From Autumnicola patrickiae (GTDB taxonomy: Bacteria; Bacteroidota; Bacteroidia; Flavobacteriales; Flavobacteriaceae): a stretch of DNA of 64,000 bases. The notes under the pieces were generated by a model. It ran no database searches and was not told the DNA's origin. It saw only the letters and a list, made by a program, of their open reading frames with translations. Each line of letters begins with the position of its first letter. Position 1 is the first letter of the stretch. Below, piece after piece: positions 1-8,232 of this stretch. Location: contig NZ_JAVRHM010000006.1 of the NCBI RefSeq assembly GCF_031846525.1, positions 1 through 64,000 on the forward strand. Direction: 5' to 3'. Both the position numbers and the translations under genes were made by a program.

Positions 1-6
1 AAGAAT

Positions 7-288
7 ATGCTTAATTTATTTTTTAATCAAAACCTTAAAAATATGGATCAGCAGAAAATTGATCAAATGCGGGCTACGCTTAGTAAGCTTGAAGATATCA
101 AAAACAGCCAGGAAAGCATAATTGATAAAATCAACCATGTAATTACAGATCTGTTTCAGCATCCAGATAAAGAATTGGAAAAAGCAATGGAGAATGCTCA
201 TCAAAAATCTTCAGATAATGTGGATTCTGTTCGGGATGCGATTGAAGAGTATGAGATGAAACTTAACAAACTGGAGAACCAGGGTTAG
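7..288 (+). CDS. Small coiled-coil protein of unknown function
   Basis: A 93-codon reading frame, almost entirely charged and helical: heptad-like spacing of Leu/Ile with many Lys/Glu, consistent with a short cytoplasmic coiled coil. The most likely start is the internal ATG at position 43 (MDQQKIDQM), which removes a poorly conserved hydrophobic leader and gives 81 residues. The frame is open to the left window edge, so a longer protein cannot be excluded. No signal peptide or catalytic motif is visible. I do not recognise the family. Confidence 0.6.
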   Translation: MLNLFFNQNLKNMDQQKIDQMRATLSKLEDIKNSQESIIDKINHVITDLFQHPDKELEKAMENAHQKSSDNVDSVRDAIEEYEMKLNKLENQG

Positions 289-340
289 ACCTCGTCCAGA
301 AAATAAGTTGAAAGGTAATTTATATACTTATTAGAAGGAG

Positions 341-365
341 GTCTTAAAATGGCAATTTTCGGCAT
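341..365 (+). repeat. Single copy of the GGCAATTTTCGG palindromic core
   Basis: This stretch shares an exact 18-base string (AAAATGGCAATTTTCGGC) with unit 3 of the tandem array at 23582-23686. The centre is an inverted repeat: AAAAT-GGCA-ATTTT. It lies between two small genes and carries the start of the micro-ORF at 349. The outer GCC/GGC arms of the array version are not conserved here. Confidence 0.45.
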
Positions 366-426
366 AAAGTTTTCTGGCGAAGAAAACCGCAACGCCACTT
401 TTTTAATCAGAAGAAAGCTTAAGTGA
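349..426 (+). CDS. Possible 25-residue micro-ORF with a strong Shine-Dalgarno
   Basis: ATG at 349 is preceded, 6-7 nt upstream, by AAGGAGGT (335-342), an unusually good ribosome-binding site for a Bacteroidota genome, where such sites are rare. The frame runs 25 codons to TGA at 424-426 and begins MAIFGIKF, then a basic C-terminus (IRRKLK). Its first 15 bases are the same palindromic core that heads each unit of the tandem array at 23.4-23.9 kb. It may be a real small peptide, a leader, or a chance frame over a repeat element. Translation is inferred only from the RBS. Confidence 0.3.
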   Translation: MAIFGIKFSGEENRNATFLIRRKLK

Positions 427-557
427 AAATCTCAGAAATACATTGGTGATTTAACTTTTGAGTTAAACACTAGTTAAAGCTTATTGAACCAGTTTAAGGA
501 TTGCCTAAATTCGTTTACTATAACCGACCAGCAACTTGTTGCTTAAAAACTAAACTT

Positions 558-713
558 ATGAAAGATTTAATCTGGCTTATTATTGTTCTATTAGTTATCG
601 GATGGCTGATAGGCTACTTTGCCTTCCCAGACCTGGGTTCAATAATCCACATTTTAATTGTGGTTGCGATAATTATGATCGTGTATAAACTACTAACTGG
701 TCGCAGACTATAA
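558..713 (+). CDS. lmo0937-family small membrane protein
   Basis: Starting at the ATG at 558 gives 51 residues: MKDLIWLIIVLLVIGWLIGY, then two hydrophobic segments separated by a short FPDLGSIIH turn and a basic tail (LLTGRRL). This matches the lmo0937-type family of about 50-residue two-helix inner-membrane proteins common in Bacteroidota. An upstream in-frame start at 501 would add a 19-residue Cys-containing leader unlike the family, so 558 is preferred. Function is unknown; family members are often stress-associated, which is background knowledge and not visible here. A terminator follows immediately. Confidence 0.75.
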   Translation: MKDLIWLIIVLLVIGWLIGYFAFPDLGSIIHILIVVAIIMIVYKLLTGRRL

Positions 714-735
714 CGATTATTTTGAATATAAAGTA

Positions 736-766
736 AAAACCTTTGAGCAATCAAGGGTTTTTTTAT
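736..766 (+). terminator. Rho-independent terminator
   Basis: AACCTTTGA-GCAA-TCAAGGGTT stem-loop followed by a run of T (758-764), just after the small membrane protein. Confidence 0.75.
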
Positions 767-785
767 TCCTAAAAAGAAAACATTT

Positions 786-1544
786 ATGTGGAACTTAGAA
801 AATAAAAAAGCTGTTATTACAGGAGGAACAAAAGGTATTGGTAAAGCCGCAGTCCTCGATTTTTTAGAATTGGGGGCCGAAGTACTTTTTACCGCAAGAA
901 ATGCTGAAGATGTAAAGAAGCTGGAAAATTCACTGAGGAATGATGGGCATAAAGCTACAGGCATTGTTTCAGATTCAAGTTTGGAAAAAGATCAGTTGGA
1001 ATTAAAGCAATGGGTGGAGAAAAACTGGGGAAATGTAGATATTCTGGTAAATAATGCTGGAATAAACATTAGAAAAAAAGCTCAGGATTACTCTGAAGAA
1101 GAATACCGGAAAGTACTCGAAGTCAACTTATTCTCTCCTTTTGAATTAAGCAGAAAACTGTATCCACTTTTAAAAAAGTCCGGAAAAGCAGCTATAATTA
1201 ATATAGCATCTTCTGCAGCAATTCAAGATGTAGGCACAGGCACTCCTTATGCCATGTCCAAAGCAGGGTTACTGCAACAAACTAGAAGCCTTGCGGTAGA
1301 ATGGGCTATGGATGGGATAAGGGTTAACGCTGTATCGCCTTGGTTTACAGAAACTCCCTTAACCGAGGGTTTTCTTGATCAAAAGGAAAGAATGGAAGCC
1401 ATTATTAAGGGAACTCCGTTAAAAAGAATTGCACAGGCTAAAGAAATGTCTTCTATCATTGCTTTTCTGGCTATGGATAAATCCTCTTATATCACCGGCC
1501 AAAATATCGTGGCAGATGGAGGAATGAGTATTAATGCAATTTGA
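786..1544 (+). CDS. SDR family NAD(P)-dependent oxidoreductase, tropinone-reductase-like
   Basis: A 252-residue classical short-chain dehydrogenase. The cofactor motif TGGTKGIG is at residues 12-19, NNAG at 89-92, the structural Asn at about 114, and the catalytic Ser142/143-Tyr155-Lys159 set sits in ASSAAIQ...YAMSK. The C-terminal SSYITGQNIVADGG signature is typical of the clan. TARN after the second beta strand suggests NADPH preference (inference). The substrate cannot be read from sequence; plant tropinone-reductase-like and 3-oxoacyl-ACP-reductase-like SDRs are both possible. It stands alone, with a terminator upstream and a gap before the next gene. Confidence 0.88.
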   Translation: MWNLENKKAVITGGTKGIGKAAVLDFLELGAEVLFTARNAEDVKKLENSLRNDGHKATGIVSDSSLEKDQLELKQWVEKNWGNVDILVNNAGINIRKKAQDYSEEEYRKVLEVNLFSPFELSRKLYPLLKKSGKAAIINIASSAAIQDVGTGTPYAMSKAGLLQQTRSLAVEWAMDGIRVNAVSPWFTETPLTEGFLDQKERMEAIIKGTPLKRIAQAKEMSSIIAFLAMDKSSYITGQNIVADGGMSINAI

Positions 1545-1614
1545 AAGGGTTAATTTGTATATTTAATCCTAATAAAATTCCGAAAAAACTGTCGGAAGCC
1601 TAAAATTTTATAAA

Positions 1615-2283
1615 ATGAAAAACCTATTCTTCCTTCTTATCTTCGCTGCAACTTTGAACAGCTGTAATCAGAATAATACAGCAAATACTTCTTCTTCAGC
1701 AGAAAACACAGACTTGCCACAACAGATTGCAAATGCGAATGGTTTACAGTCTTTTGAAGATGTAGAAAAACTAAATTTCACCTTCAATGTAAAAGTTCAG
1801 GATACCATAAGATCCCAAAGAAGCTGGGAATGGAATCCCCAGACCAATGAAATTAGCCTGACTGAAAAAGGTACTACCCGCAGTTACACTCAGGATGAGG
1901 ATTTGACTGAGGAGGAAAAGGAAATAGATCAAAAATTTATAAATGACACCTACTGGCTGTTGTTCCCATACCAGCTTGTATGGTCTGATGCAGAGATTAC
2001 AGAAGAGGAAAATGCAACAGCTCCCATTAGCGGCGAAACAATGAATAAATTAATTGTTTCCTATGCAGTTAACGGCGGCTACACTCCTGGTGATACTTAT
2101 GACATTTATTATAATGACGATCTAATAGTCCAGGAGTGGGTTTACAAATCTGCCGATGGAAACCGGGAAATGCCTACCTCCTGGGAAGACTACCAGGAAT
2201 ATAACGGGGTGAAAATTGCCAAATCCCATAAGTCTCCTGACGGAAGTTTTGAATTGTTCTTTTCGGATATTGTAGTAGAATAA
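1615..2283 (+). CDS. Lipoprotein, LolA/DUF6503-like
   Basis: A 222-residue protein with a lipoprotein signal: hydrophobic N-terminus and lipobox LNSC, Cys17 being the predicted acylated residue, followed by a low-complexity Asn/Thr/Ser linker. The mature part alternates beta-strand-like segments (TFNVKVQDT, RSWEWNPQTNEISL, YDIYYNDDLIVQEWVYK, FELFFSDIVVE), resembling DUF6503-type periplasmic proteins with a LolA-like half-barrel. That assignment is from pattern memory and is moderate at best. It is monocistronic and convergent with kynureninase, 51 bp away. Confidence 0.65.
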   Translation: MKNLFFLLIFAATLNSCNQNNTANTSSSAENTDLPQQIANANGLQSFEDVEKLNFTFNVKVQDTIRSQRSWEWNPQTNEISLTEKGTTRSYTQDEDLTEEEKEIDQKFINDTYWLLFPYQLVWSDAEITEEENATAPISGETMNKLIVSYAVNGGYTPGDTYDIYYNDDLIVQEWVYKSADGNREMPTSWEDYQEYNGVKIAKSHKSPDGSFELFFSDIVVE

Positions 2284-2334
2284 AAAAGTTCTTAACTACA
2301 ATTTGGGTGAAAAACGAACCGTTTATAACAAAAA

Positions 2335-3618
2335 TCACCTTTTTTTACTCAAAATCCCTTGTTTTAATACCTGTCCGAATGTAAAAACATCCAAAAAAGA
2401 ACAATAAAATGGTGCTGGAGCCAACCTGATAACGTTTGGTTCACGCCAATCCAGAAAAATGCCATTTTTCATGAGATAGTTAAAAATATCTTTGCCTTCA
2501 CCATGTAGAAAAACAGAAATTTGGGTTCCCCTTTCCTTTTGATCTGAAGGAGTGATAATTTCGAAGCTACTCTCTACTTCTTTGTCTATTTCCTGCAGAA
2601 CAAATTCCAGGTAAGCAACTATCTTATTCCTTTTCTTGATAAGGGCTGGCATTCCTACTTCATCGAACATTTCCAGGGATGCCAGGTAAGGAGCAAGTGC
2701 CAAAACCGGGGCATTGCTAATTTGCCAGGCATTTGCATCGGGTTCCGGTTGAAATTCCGGCTCCATCAGGAATCGACGTTCCTTATTATGCCCCCACCAT
2801 CCTTCAAATCGAGGCAGATCTTTTAGGTTATGATATTTTTCATTTATGTAACATCCGGAAGCATTTCCGGGACCCGAATTCATGTACTTATAGCTACACC
2901 AGGCTGCAAAATCCACCTTCCACTCATTCAGTTTAAGTTCCACATTTCCAGCTGCATGAGCCAAATCCCAACCTACAAAAGCGCCAATATCGTGCCCTGC
3001 TTTAGTGATTTTCTGCATGTCGAAAACCTGCCCCGAATAATAATTTACTCCTCCAATCAAAATGAGTGCACACTCCTCTCCTACTTCTTCAATTTTCTGA
3101 AGAATATCCTCAGTTCTGAAATTATTTTCCCCATCCCGCTTTTTAATTTCGACAATCGCTTCGGAAGGATCATAACCATGAAATCGTACCTGGCTCGCCA
3201 ACATATACTGGTCGCTCGGGAAGGCTTTTTCCTCACAAATTATCTTATATCTCTTTCCGGAAGGCCTGTAAAAAGAAACCATTAATAAATGAAGGTTTAC
3301 GGTAAGGGTATTCATTACTGTAACTTCTGAAGGTTTTGCACCAACTACTTTTGCAAGTTTCTCTGAGAAACGCTCATGATAATCCCACCAGGATTTTTCG
3401 GCTTTAAAATGGCCTTCTACGGCGAGGTCTGCCCAGTCCTGCATAATTTCATCAACATATTTTTTTGCCGACCTGGGTTGCAGGCCAAGGGAATTTCCTA
3501 CAAAATAGACAACCTCTTCCCCATCTAATTCAGGAAAAATAAATTCTTTTCTGTACTTCGCAAGATTATCTTCAGCATCCAATCTTAATGCAAATTCCCT
3601 TGTATTTTCAAACTGCAT
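2335..3618 (-). CDS. kynU: Kynureninase
   Basis: A 427-residue PLP enzyme that hydrolyses L-kynurenine to anthranilate and alanine (and 3-hydroxykynurenine to 3-hydroxyanthranilate) in tryptophan catabolism or de novo NAD synthesis. The N-terminal YFVGNSLGLQPRSA signature is diagnostic. The PLP-contacting Asp is in GWDLAHA (Asp218) and the Schiff-base lysine in SYKYMNSGPG (Lys244). FEGWWGHN and the FLDWREPNVIRLAPAP C-terminal motif also fit the family. No other kynurenine-pathway gene is in the window; nadE lies 55 kb away. Length is normal. Confidence 0.95.
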   Translation of the reverse strand: MQFENTREFALRLDAEDNLAKYRKEFIFPELDGEEVVYFVGNSLGLQPRSAKKYVDEIMQDWADLAVEGHFKAEKSWWDYHERFSEKLAKVVGAKPSEVTVMNTLTVNLHLLMVSFYRPSGKRYKIICEEKAFPSDQYMLASQVRFHGYDPSEAIVEIKKRDGENNFRTEDILQKIEEVGEECALILIGGVNYYSGQVFDMQKITKAGHDIGAFVGWDLAHAAGNVELKLNEWKVDFAAWCSYKYMNSGPGNASGCYINEKYHNLKDLPRFEGWWGHNKERRFLMEPEFQPEPDANAWQISNAPVLALAPYLASLEMFDEVGMPALIKKRNKIVAYLEFVLQEIDKEVESSFEIITPSDQKERGTQISVFLHGEGKDIFNYLMKNGIFLDWREPNVIRLAPAPFYCSFLDVFTFGQVLKQGILSKKR

Positions 3619-3670
3619 AGCATTCCTTTTTGTGTAAAAATACGATTTAACGAGGGAAATTATAATTAAT

Positions 3671-3697
3671 TTGGCCTTCCTAAATTACTTAGATTTG
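3671..3697 (+). promoter_or_regulatory. Bacteroidota-type promoter for the O-methyltransferase
   Basis: TTG (3671-3673), 16 nt, then TAGATTTG (3690-3697), matching the flavobacterial TTG/TAnnTTTG consensus, 14 bp before the ATG at 3712. Confidence 0.6.
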
Positions 3698-3711
3698 TAA
3701 AAAGCAAAGCG

Positions 3712-4353
3712 ATGGATTTTCTACCAGATAAAATTGAGAATTATATTATTGCCCATTCTCAGAAAGAACCTGAATTTCTTGCCAATCTGAACCGTGAAAC
3801 CTATCAGAAAATACTTCAGCCGCGTATGCTTAGCGGACATTACCAAGGGCGGTTACTGAGTATTCTATCCAAAATTATCCGGCCAAAAACTATTCTTGAA
3901 ATTGGTACTTTTACAGGCTATTCCGCTCTATGTCTTGCCGAAGGATTGGTAGAAGATGGCCATATCCATACTATAGATATAAATGAAGAACTTTATGATT
4001 TTCAGAAGAAATATTTTAAAGCTTCGGCTTTTAAGAATAATATCAAGCAATATCTTGGTGATGCCCTGGATATAATTCCGCAGATAAACGAAAAGTTTGA
4101 CCTTGTTTTTATAGATGCCGATAAGCCAAATTACCCCGCCTATTTTGATTTGATCATAAACAAGATGAATCCCGGAGGCGTAATTTTATCTGATAACGTC
4201 TTATGGAGCGGAAAAATTGTGGAAGAATTAAAACCTGATGATGAATCCACAAAAGCTTTGCTTATGTATAATGAGATGCTGGCTAATGATACGCGAGTGG
4301 AGACCATTATACTTCCTATAAGGGATGGACTTACTTTAACGAGAAGAAAATAG
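3712..4353 (+). CDS. Class I SAM-dependent O-methyltransferase (caffeoyl-CoA OMT-like)
   Basis: 213 residues of the bacterial CCoAOMT-like family. SAM-binding motif I LEIGTFTGYS is at residues 62-71, the acidic motif II near IDINEEL, and the metal-binding VFIDADKPNY followed by LSDNVLWSGK. Such enzymes methylate catechol-like hydroxyls with a divalent metal; the physiological substrate in flavobacteria is not known. It has its own promoter and is divergent from kynU across 93 bp. A role on tryptophan-derived hydroxy-aromatics is a tempting but unsupported inference from that neighbour. Confidence 0.88.
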   Translation: MDFLPDKIENYIIAHSQKEPEFLANLNRETYQKILQPRMLSGHYQGRLLSILSKIIRPKTILEIGTFTGYSALCLAEGLVEDGHIHTIDINEELYDFQKKYFKASAFKNNIKQYLGDALDIIPQINEKFDLVFIDADKPNYPAYFDLIINKMNPGGVILSDNVLWSGKIVEELKPDDESTKALLMYNEMLANDTRVETIILPIRDGLTLTRRK

Positions 4354-4382
4354 AACTTGAAAAATTTTTTCAAGAGATAAAA

Positions 4383-4943
4383 TCACAAAGCAAATCGTTT
4401 ACCTGATTTTTGATAGGCCCAAAAGAATAGGAAAGCCATTATTACACCTACAAAAGCACCTACTATTATATCTGAAGGATAATGAACTCCTACAAAGATC
4501 CTGCTAAGTACAAATAGGAGGGGCCAGATATAGCCTAAATAGATCCATGAAAATTTTTCCCTTAGCACCAGAACGATAAAAGTGACCGCTGCAAAAGATG
4601 TAGATGCATGTCCCGAAAAGAAACTATAATTGGTTGGTTCCTGAAGGATACGGATTATTTCCATGAGGTCTGGATTATTGTTAGGCCGTAATCTTATAGC
4701 AATACCTTTAACAAGATTAGTAAACGCCAGGGTGGTTCCAACTGTGGCAAGCAGGAAAAGGGAAGTCATCACTGCCTTTCTCCAATAATAAGCAATAAAA
4801 AAAAGGATAAAAAATAAAATGTGTAGAGGGATCCAGTTTTCGGGCTGGGTTACAAATATCCAGAAATTATCATGAGATTCTATTCCTAAGCTGTTCAGAT
4901 AAACAAAGAGTTCCCTGTCCCACTGTGTTAGCTTATCCCACAT
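4383..4943 (-). CDS. PAP2-family membrane phosphatase
   Basis: A 186-residue integral membrane protein with five to six hydrophobic helices. The PAP2/acid phosphatase signature is complete: K79-x6-RP (KGIAIRLRP), SGH (110-112) and SR-x5-H-x3-D (SRIFVGVHYPSD, His154, Asp158). Likely substrates are lipid phosphates such as undecaprenyl diphosphate or phosphatidylglycerol phosphate at the periplasmic face; which one cannot be told. It lies 17 bp downstream of tatA, probably co-transcribed. Confidence 0.88.
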   Translation of the reverse strand: MWDKLTQWDRELFVYLNSLGIESHDNFWIFVTQPENWIPLHILFFILFFIAYYWRKAVMTSLFLLATVGTTLAFTNLVKGIAIRLRPNNNPDLMEIIRILQEPTNYSFFSGHASTSFAAVTFIVLVLREKFSWIYLGYIWPLLFVLSRIFVGVHYPSDIIVGAFVGVIMAFLFFWAYQKSGKRFAL

Positions 4944-4960
4944 ACTTTTCCAGAGGCTGT

Positions 4961-5242
4961 TTAAAATTTACGTCTTACGGAGCCGGTGATTTCATCGATA
5001 TCTTCTCTCACCTTATCAATTTCACCTTTTATATCGTTAGACATATTTTTATCGATTCCCTGCTTTTCTGCACTTCGCTGGATTTCACTTTTAATATCAT
5101 TGGAAGCATTACGGAGCGTCTTCATACCTTTCCCCAAACCACGGGCAATTTCAGGAATTTTATCAGCTCCAAATACCATGACAAGGATGAACATAATGAA
5201 TGCAATTTCGGCACCGCTGATAAATAATGGTAGTAATAACAT
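4961..5242 (-). CDS. tatA: Twin-arginine translocase subunit TatA/TatE
   Basis: With the ATG at 5242 (MLLLPLFISGAEIAFIM) the protein is 93 residues: one N-terminal transmembrane helix, the hinge FGADKIPEIARGLGKGMK (the conserved FG-x-x-K-x-PE-x-x-R motif), then an amphipathic, charged cytoplasmic helix. A TTG start at 5263 would fall in the promoter box and is rejected. TatA oligomers form the transport path for folded Tat substrates; the LD-carboxypeptidase at 36 kb has a twin-arginine-like N-terminus. tatC and tatB are not in the window. Confidence 0.9.
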   Translation of the reverse strand: MLLLPLFISGAEIAFIMFILVMVFGADKIPEIARGLGKGMKTLRNASNDIKSEIQRSAEKQGIDKNMSNDIKGEIDKVREDIDEITGSVRRKF

Positions 5243-5248
5243 AGCACA

Positions 5249-5256
5249 CAAATATA
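5249..5256 (-). promoter_or_regulatory. -7 box of the tatA promoter
   Basis: TATATTTG on the minus strand, an exact TAnnTTTG match. A second near-match (CATATTTG) lies at 5261-5268. Both sit between the preceding terminator and the tatA ATG, so the leader must be very short. Confidence 0.5.
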
Positions 5257-5270
5257 TATACAAATATGGC

Positions 5271-5302
5271 TAAAAAAAAAGCCGACTCGTTAAAGTCGGC
5301 TT
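5271..5302 (-). terminator. Rho-independent terminator of the M1 peptidase gene
   Basis: Perfect 9-bp stem AAGCCGACT/AGTCGGCTT with a 6-nt loop; on the minus strand it is followed by nine T residues. Confidence 0.85.
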
Positions 5303-5323
5303 AATATTTTAAGTTAAAATTAA

Positions 5324-7636
5324 TTACTCTGCGTTCTCTTTAAATTGTTCAAACTGATTTTTTGTTTCTGTCTCCGGCCAAGTATTATTAGACAAGTCTA
5401 CATCTGCAGTTTCCAGGTCGGGATCTATCGTAATTTTTAAGATCTCTTTGTCTGTAGCAATAGCTTTGCTCACCCGATCATCATTTTTTCTCCAGATTTG
5501 AGCAGGATAAGTCACTTTTTCAGAAGTTCCATCGGCATATTCGTATTCCACAATTAACGGCATTACCAGTCCTCCCGGCTTTTCAAAAACAATCTGATAG
5601 AAATAATTAGGAATATTAAGATTCCGGCGCTCTTCTTCAGAAAAGTTATCCATCAAATATTCGTTTAAGGAAGGAGCATTTTCTAATACAGATTTTCCTT
5701 TCATGCTCTCCTCAAAACCTTCGCTACCCTCTTCAACTACATAAAGCGCATCGATATCATCGGGATTAGACACACCCTGATTCCTCAGATATTCCAAAGC
5801 CTGCTCTGTGGGTTCATCTGTCACAAATAACTTCTGAACCCTCTCAAGACCTATATCTACATTATCTGTACTGTAGAACCAACCATTCCAGAACCAGTCC
5901 AGGTCAATGCCTGAAGCATCTTCCATCGTTCTGAAAAAATCTTCGGGCGTTGGGTGTTTAAACATCCATCTTTGCGCATAAGTAGCATAAGCATGATCAA
6001 ATAACTCCCGGCCCATCACAGTTTCCCTAAGAATATTTAGCGCCGTAGCAGGCTTTCCATAAGCATTGTTCCCAAGCTGATGCACCTCTTCAGGATTAGA
6101 CATAATTGGAGCAATAAACCTTTGATCGCCTTTCATGTAAGGAACAATTTTAGACGGTATACCTCTTCTGGAAGGATATTCGCTTAAGGGCGCTATAGCT
6201 TCAGGATATTGTTCAGCAAATTTTTGCTCTGCCAGAAACTGAGTAAAAGTGTTTAAACCTTCGTCCATCCACCCCCACTGGCGCTCATCACTATTTACAA
6301 TCATTGGGAAATAATTGTGTCCTACCTCATGAATAATCACGCTTATCATTCCAAACTTAACGCGATCACTATATTCCCCGTTCTCGTCGGGTCGTCCATA
6401 ATTCCAGCAGATCATTGGATATTCCATCCCCTGATTTTTGGCGTGTACAGAAACGGCTTTATGATAAGGATATTGAAAAGTGTGGTGAGAATAACTCTGC
6501 AAAGTACTTGCTACTGCTCTTGTTGACCACTGCTCCCAAAGGGGATTTCCTTCTTTTGGATAAACCGATACAGCCATAACATCTTTACCCATAACATCTA
6601 CAGCCATCATGTCCAACAGGAATTTTCTCGATGTAGAGAAAGCAAAATCCCTTACCATATCTGCTTTATAGGTCCAGGTTTTTGTTTTTTCGGTAGCTCC
6701 TTGTTCAGCCTTTTCAGCTTCTTCCTGGGTTACAATCATCACAGGCTTATCATAAGATTTCTTTGCCTGCTCATAGCGTTGCATCATCTCCCGGGAATAT
6801 ACTTTTTTCCTGTTCTGAAGTTCCCCTGTAGCTTCCATAATATGATCTGCAGGCACAGTGATATTTACTTCGTAATCTCCAAATGGAAGAGCAAACTCCC
6901 CGCTACCCCAAAATTGCATGTTTTGCCAGCCTTCTACATCATTATAAACAGCCATTCTAGGAAAAAATTGAGCGATTACATAAGCTCTGTTATCATCGTC
7001 AGGAAAATATTCGTATCCAGAACGCCCCCTGTCAGTAACATGGTTATTAATATTATACCACCATTTAATTGAGAAAGTATAGCTATCCCCAGATTTTAAA
7101 GCTTCGGGAAGGTCTATTCTCATCATTGTTTGATTAATTGTATAATCGAGGGATTTACCATCTTTGGAAACCTCTTCAATATTAAAACCTCCATCAAAAG
7201 GCTCTTCAAGATATTGGTTAACAAAACGTCCCGGGGTGGAAACGGGGGTCATCCCACTTGGATCCTTCTCAAGTGAAGGTGAATCTTTCTTCCGGATATT
7301 TTGATCCAGCTGTACCCATAAATACTCTAGATCCTGGGGTGAATTATTGTGATAGGTAATTGTTTCCTCTCCATCCAATCTGGTATTCTCATCATCCAGC
7401 ACAATATCCATTTTGTAGTCAGCCTGGTTCTGATAATAAGCAGGCCCCGGCGCTCCAGATGCAGCACGATATTGATTGGGCGTTGAAAAAATCTGATAAA
7501 GTTGTCTGAACTTGTTCTCGTTTACATGCCCCTCCTGCCGCTGTGACTCCTGATTTTCTCCAGTATTCTCCTGAGCATTAACTCCGGCGAACAAGAACAT
7601 AATGCACACTGAATATTTTAATCTTATTGATTTCAT
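5324..7636 (-). CDS. M1 family zinc metallopeptidase, secreted
   Basis: A 770-residue gluzincin aminopeptidase-like protein with an N-terminal signal peptide (cleavage near VNAQ). Residues 70-270 form the N-terminal beta saddle. The zinc site is HEVGH (436-440) with the third ligand Glu459 in WMDEGLN, and the substrate-recognition loop is GMEYP (403-407) instead of GAMEN. The C-terminus carries a beta domain without a T9SS sorting signal. It probably cleaves N-terminal residues of peptides in the periplasm, or at the surface. The gene is monocistronic: a strong terminator lies downstream, and DUF6702 starts a separate set 60 bp upstream. Confidence 0.9.
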   Translation of the reverse strand: MKSIRLKYSVCIMFLFAGVNAQENTGENQESQRQEGHVNENKFRQLYQIFSTPNQYRAASGAPGPAYYQNQADYKMDIVLDDENTRLDGEETITYHNNSPQDLEYLWVQLDQNIRKKDSPSLEKDPSGMTPVSTPGRFVNQYLEEPFDGGFNIEEVSKDGKSLDYTINQTMMRIDLPEALKSGDSYTFSIKWWYNINNHVTDRGRSGYEYFPDDDNRAYVIAQFFPRMAVYNDVEGWQNMQFWGSGEFALPFGDYEVNITVPADHIMEATGELQNRKKVYSREMMQRYEQAKKSYDKPVMIVTQEEAEKAEQGATEKTKTWTYKADMVRDFAFSTSRKFLLDMMAVDVMGKDVMAVSVYPKEGNPLWEQWSTRAVASTLQSYSHHTFQYPYHKAVSVHAKNQGMEYPMICWNYGRPDENGEYSDRVKFGMISVIIHEVGHNYFPMIVNSDERQWGWMDEGLNTFTQFLAEQKFAEQYPEAIAPLSEYPSRRGIPSKIVPYMKGDQRFIAPIMSNPEEVHQLGNNAYGKPATALNILRETVMGRELFDHAYATYAQRWMFKHPTPEDFFRTMEDASGIDLDWFWNGWFYSTDNVDIGLERVQKLFVTDEPTEQALEYLRNQGVSNPDDIDALYVVEEGSEGFEESMKGKSVLENAPSLNEYLMDNFSEEERRNLNIPNYFYQIVFEKPGGLVMPLIVEYEYADGTSEKVTYPAQIWRKNDDRVSKAIATDKEILKITIDPDLETADVDLSNNTWPETETKNQFEQFKENAE

Positions 7637-7696
7637 TAAGTAATATTTAATTTAAAGATTGCTAAAAGTAATATTTTCATTGCTAAAGAATAATCA

Positions 7697-8203
7697 TTAG
7701 CCAAAATTTATAATGCCTTTATCTTGTTCTTTATCTAATAAAAGACTTTTTAACTGATCATCCATTCTTACGTGTACCACATTTTTCTGATCATCGTAAA
7801 GATCGGTTAGTATGGCATTGGTGACTTCCATTTTATCGAAAACCGGCACATTTTCTATCTCGATATAAAGGATTAGCTGATCTCCGTCATACTCTTTCCC
7901 CAGGTATCGAAGCTGTAATTTTTCTCCGTTAATTACAAGTTGCAGCTTTTGCGCAAGATATTTTTTTATACTGTTCTTTACATCTCCGGTCTCCTTCTCA
8001 TAAGAAAGACTGATATTTTTGCCGTAACGCGTATTAAGTACTTTCTGAAAATCATCAATAAAGACCCGGCTAATAATTTGAAGTGCACCTGAATCTTTTT
8101 TGTACTCAATCTCCGTCACGCTCAAATAGAACTCATGGCTGTTGTTCGCTTTAAGGGAAGAAAATAGGAGAAAACAAACCAGGATTAAGGTAGTTCTTTT
8201 CAT
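7697..8203 (-). CDS. DUF6702 family protein
   Basis: 168 residues with a signal peptide ending near LKANNSHEF. The mature domain begins HEFYLSVTEIEYKKDSGALQIISRVFIDDF, split by a KYLAQKLQLVINGEKL segment, a pattern I associate with DUF6702, a small periplasmic beta-sandwich family in Bacteroidota often found beside M1 peptidases and carboxypeptidase-like proteins. The function is unknown. The gene lies just downstream (29 bp) of the first of three regulatory-domain paralogues and just upstream of the M1 peptidase, suggesting a shared cell-envelope module. Confidence 0.75.
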   Translation of the reverse strand: MKRTTLILVCFLLFSSLKANNSHEFYLSVTEIEYKKDSGALQIISRVFIDDFQKVLNTRYGKNISLSYEKETGDVKNSIKKYLAQKLQLVINGEKLQLRYLGKEYDGDQLILYIEIENVPVFDKMEVTNAILTDLYDDQKNVVHVRMDDQLKSLLLDKEQDKGIINFG

Positions 8204-8232
8204 TCAGGAGTTTTTACAAGTCTTAGCAAACA

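Noticed and set aside
2830..3285. 151-codon plus-strand frame inside kynU
   Set aside because: Antisense to a clear kynureninase, with no recognisable domain.
4961..5263. TTG start of tatA at 5263
   Set aside because: It overlaps the TATATTTG promoter box; the ATG at 5242 gives the standard TatA N-terminus.
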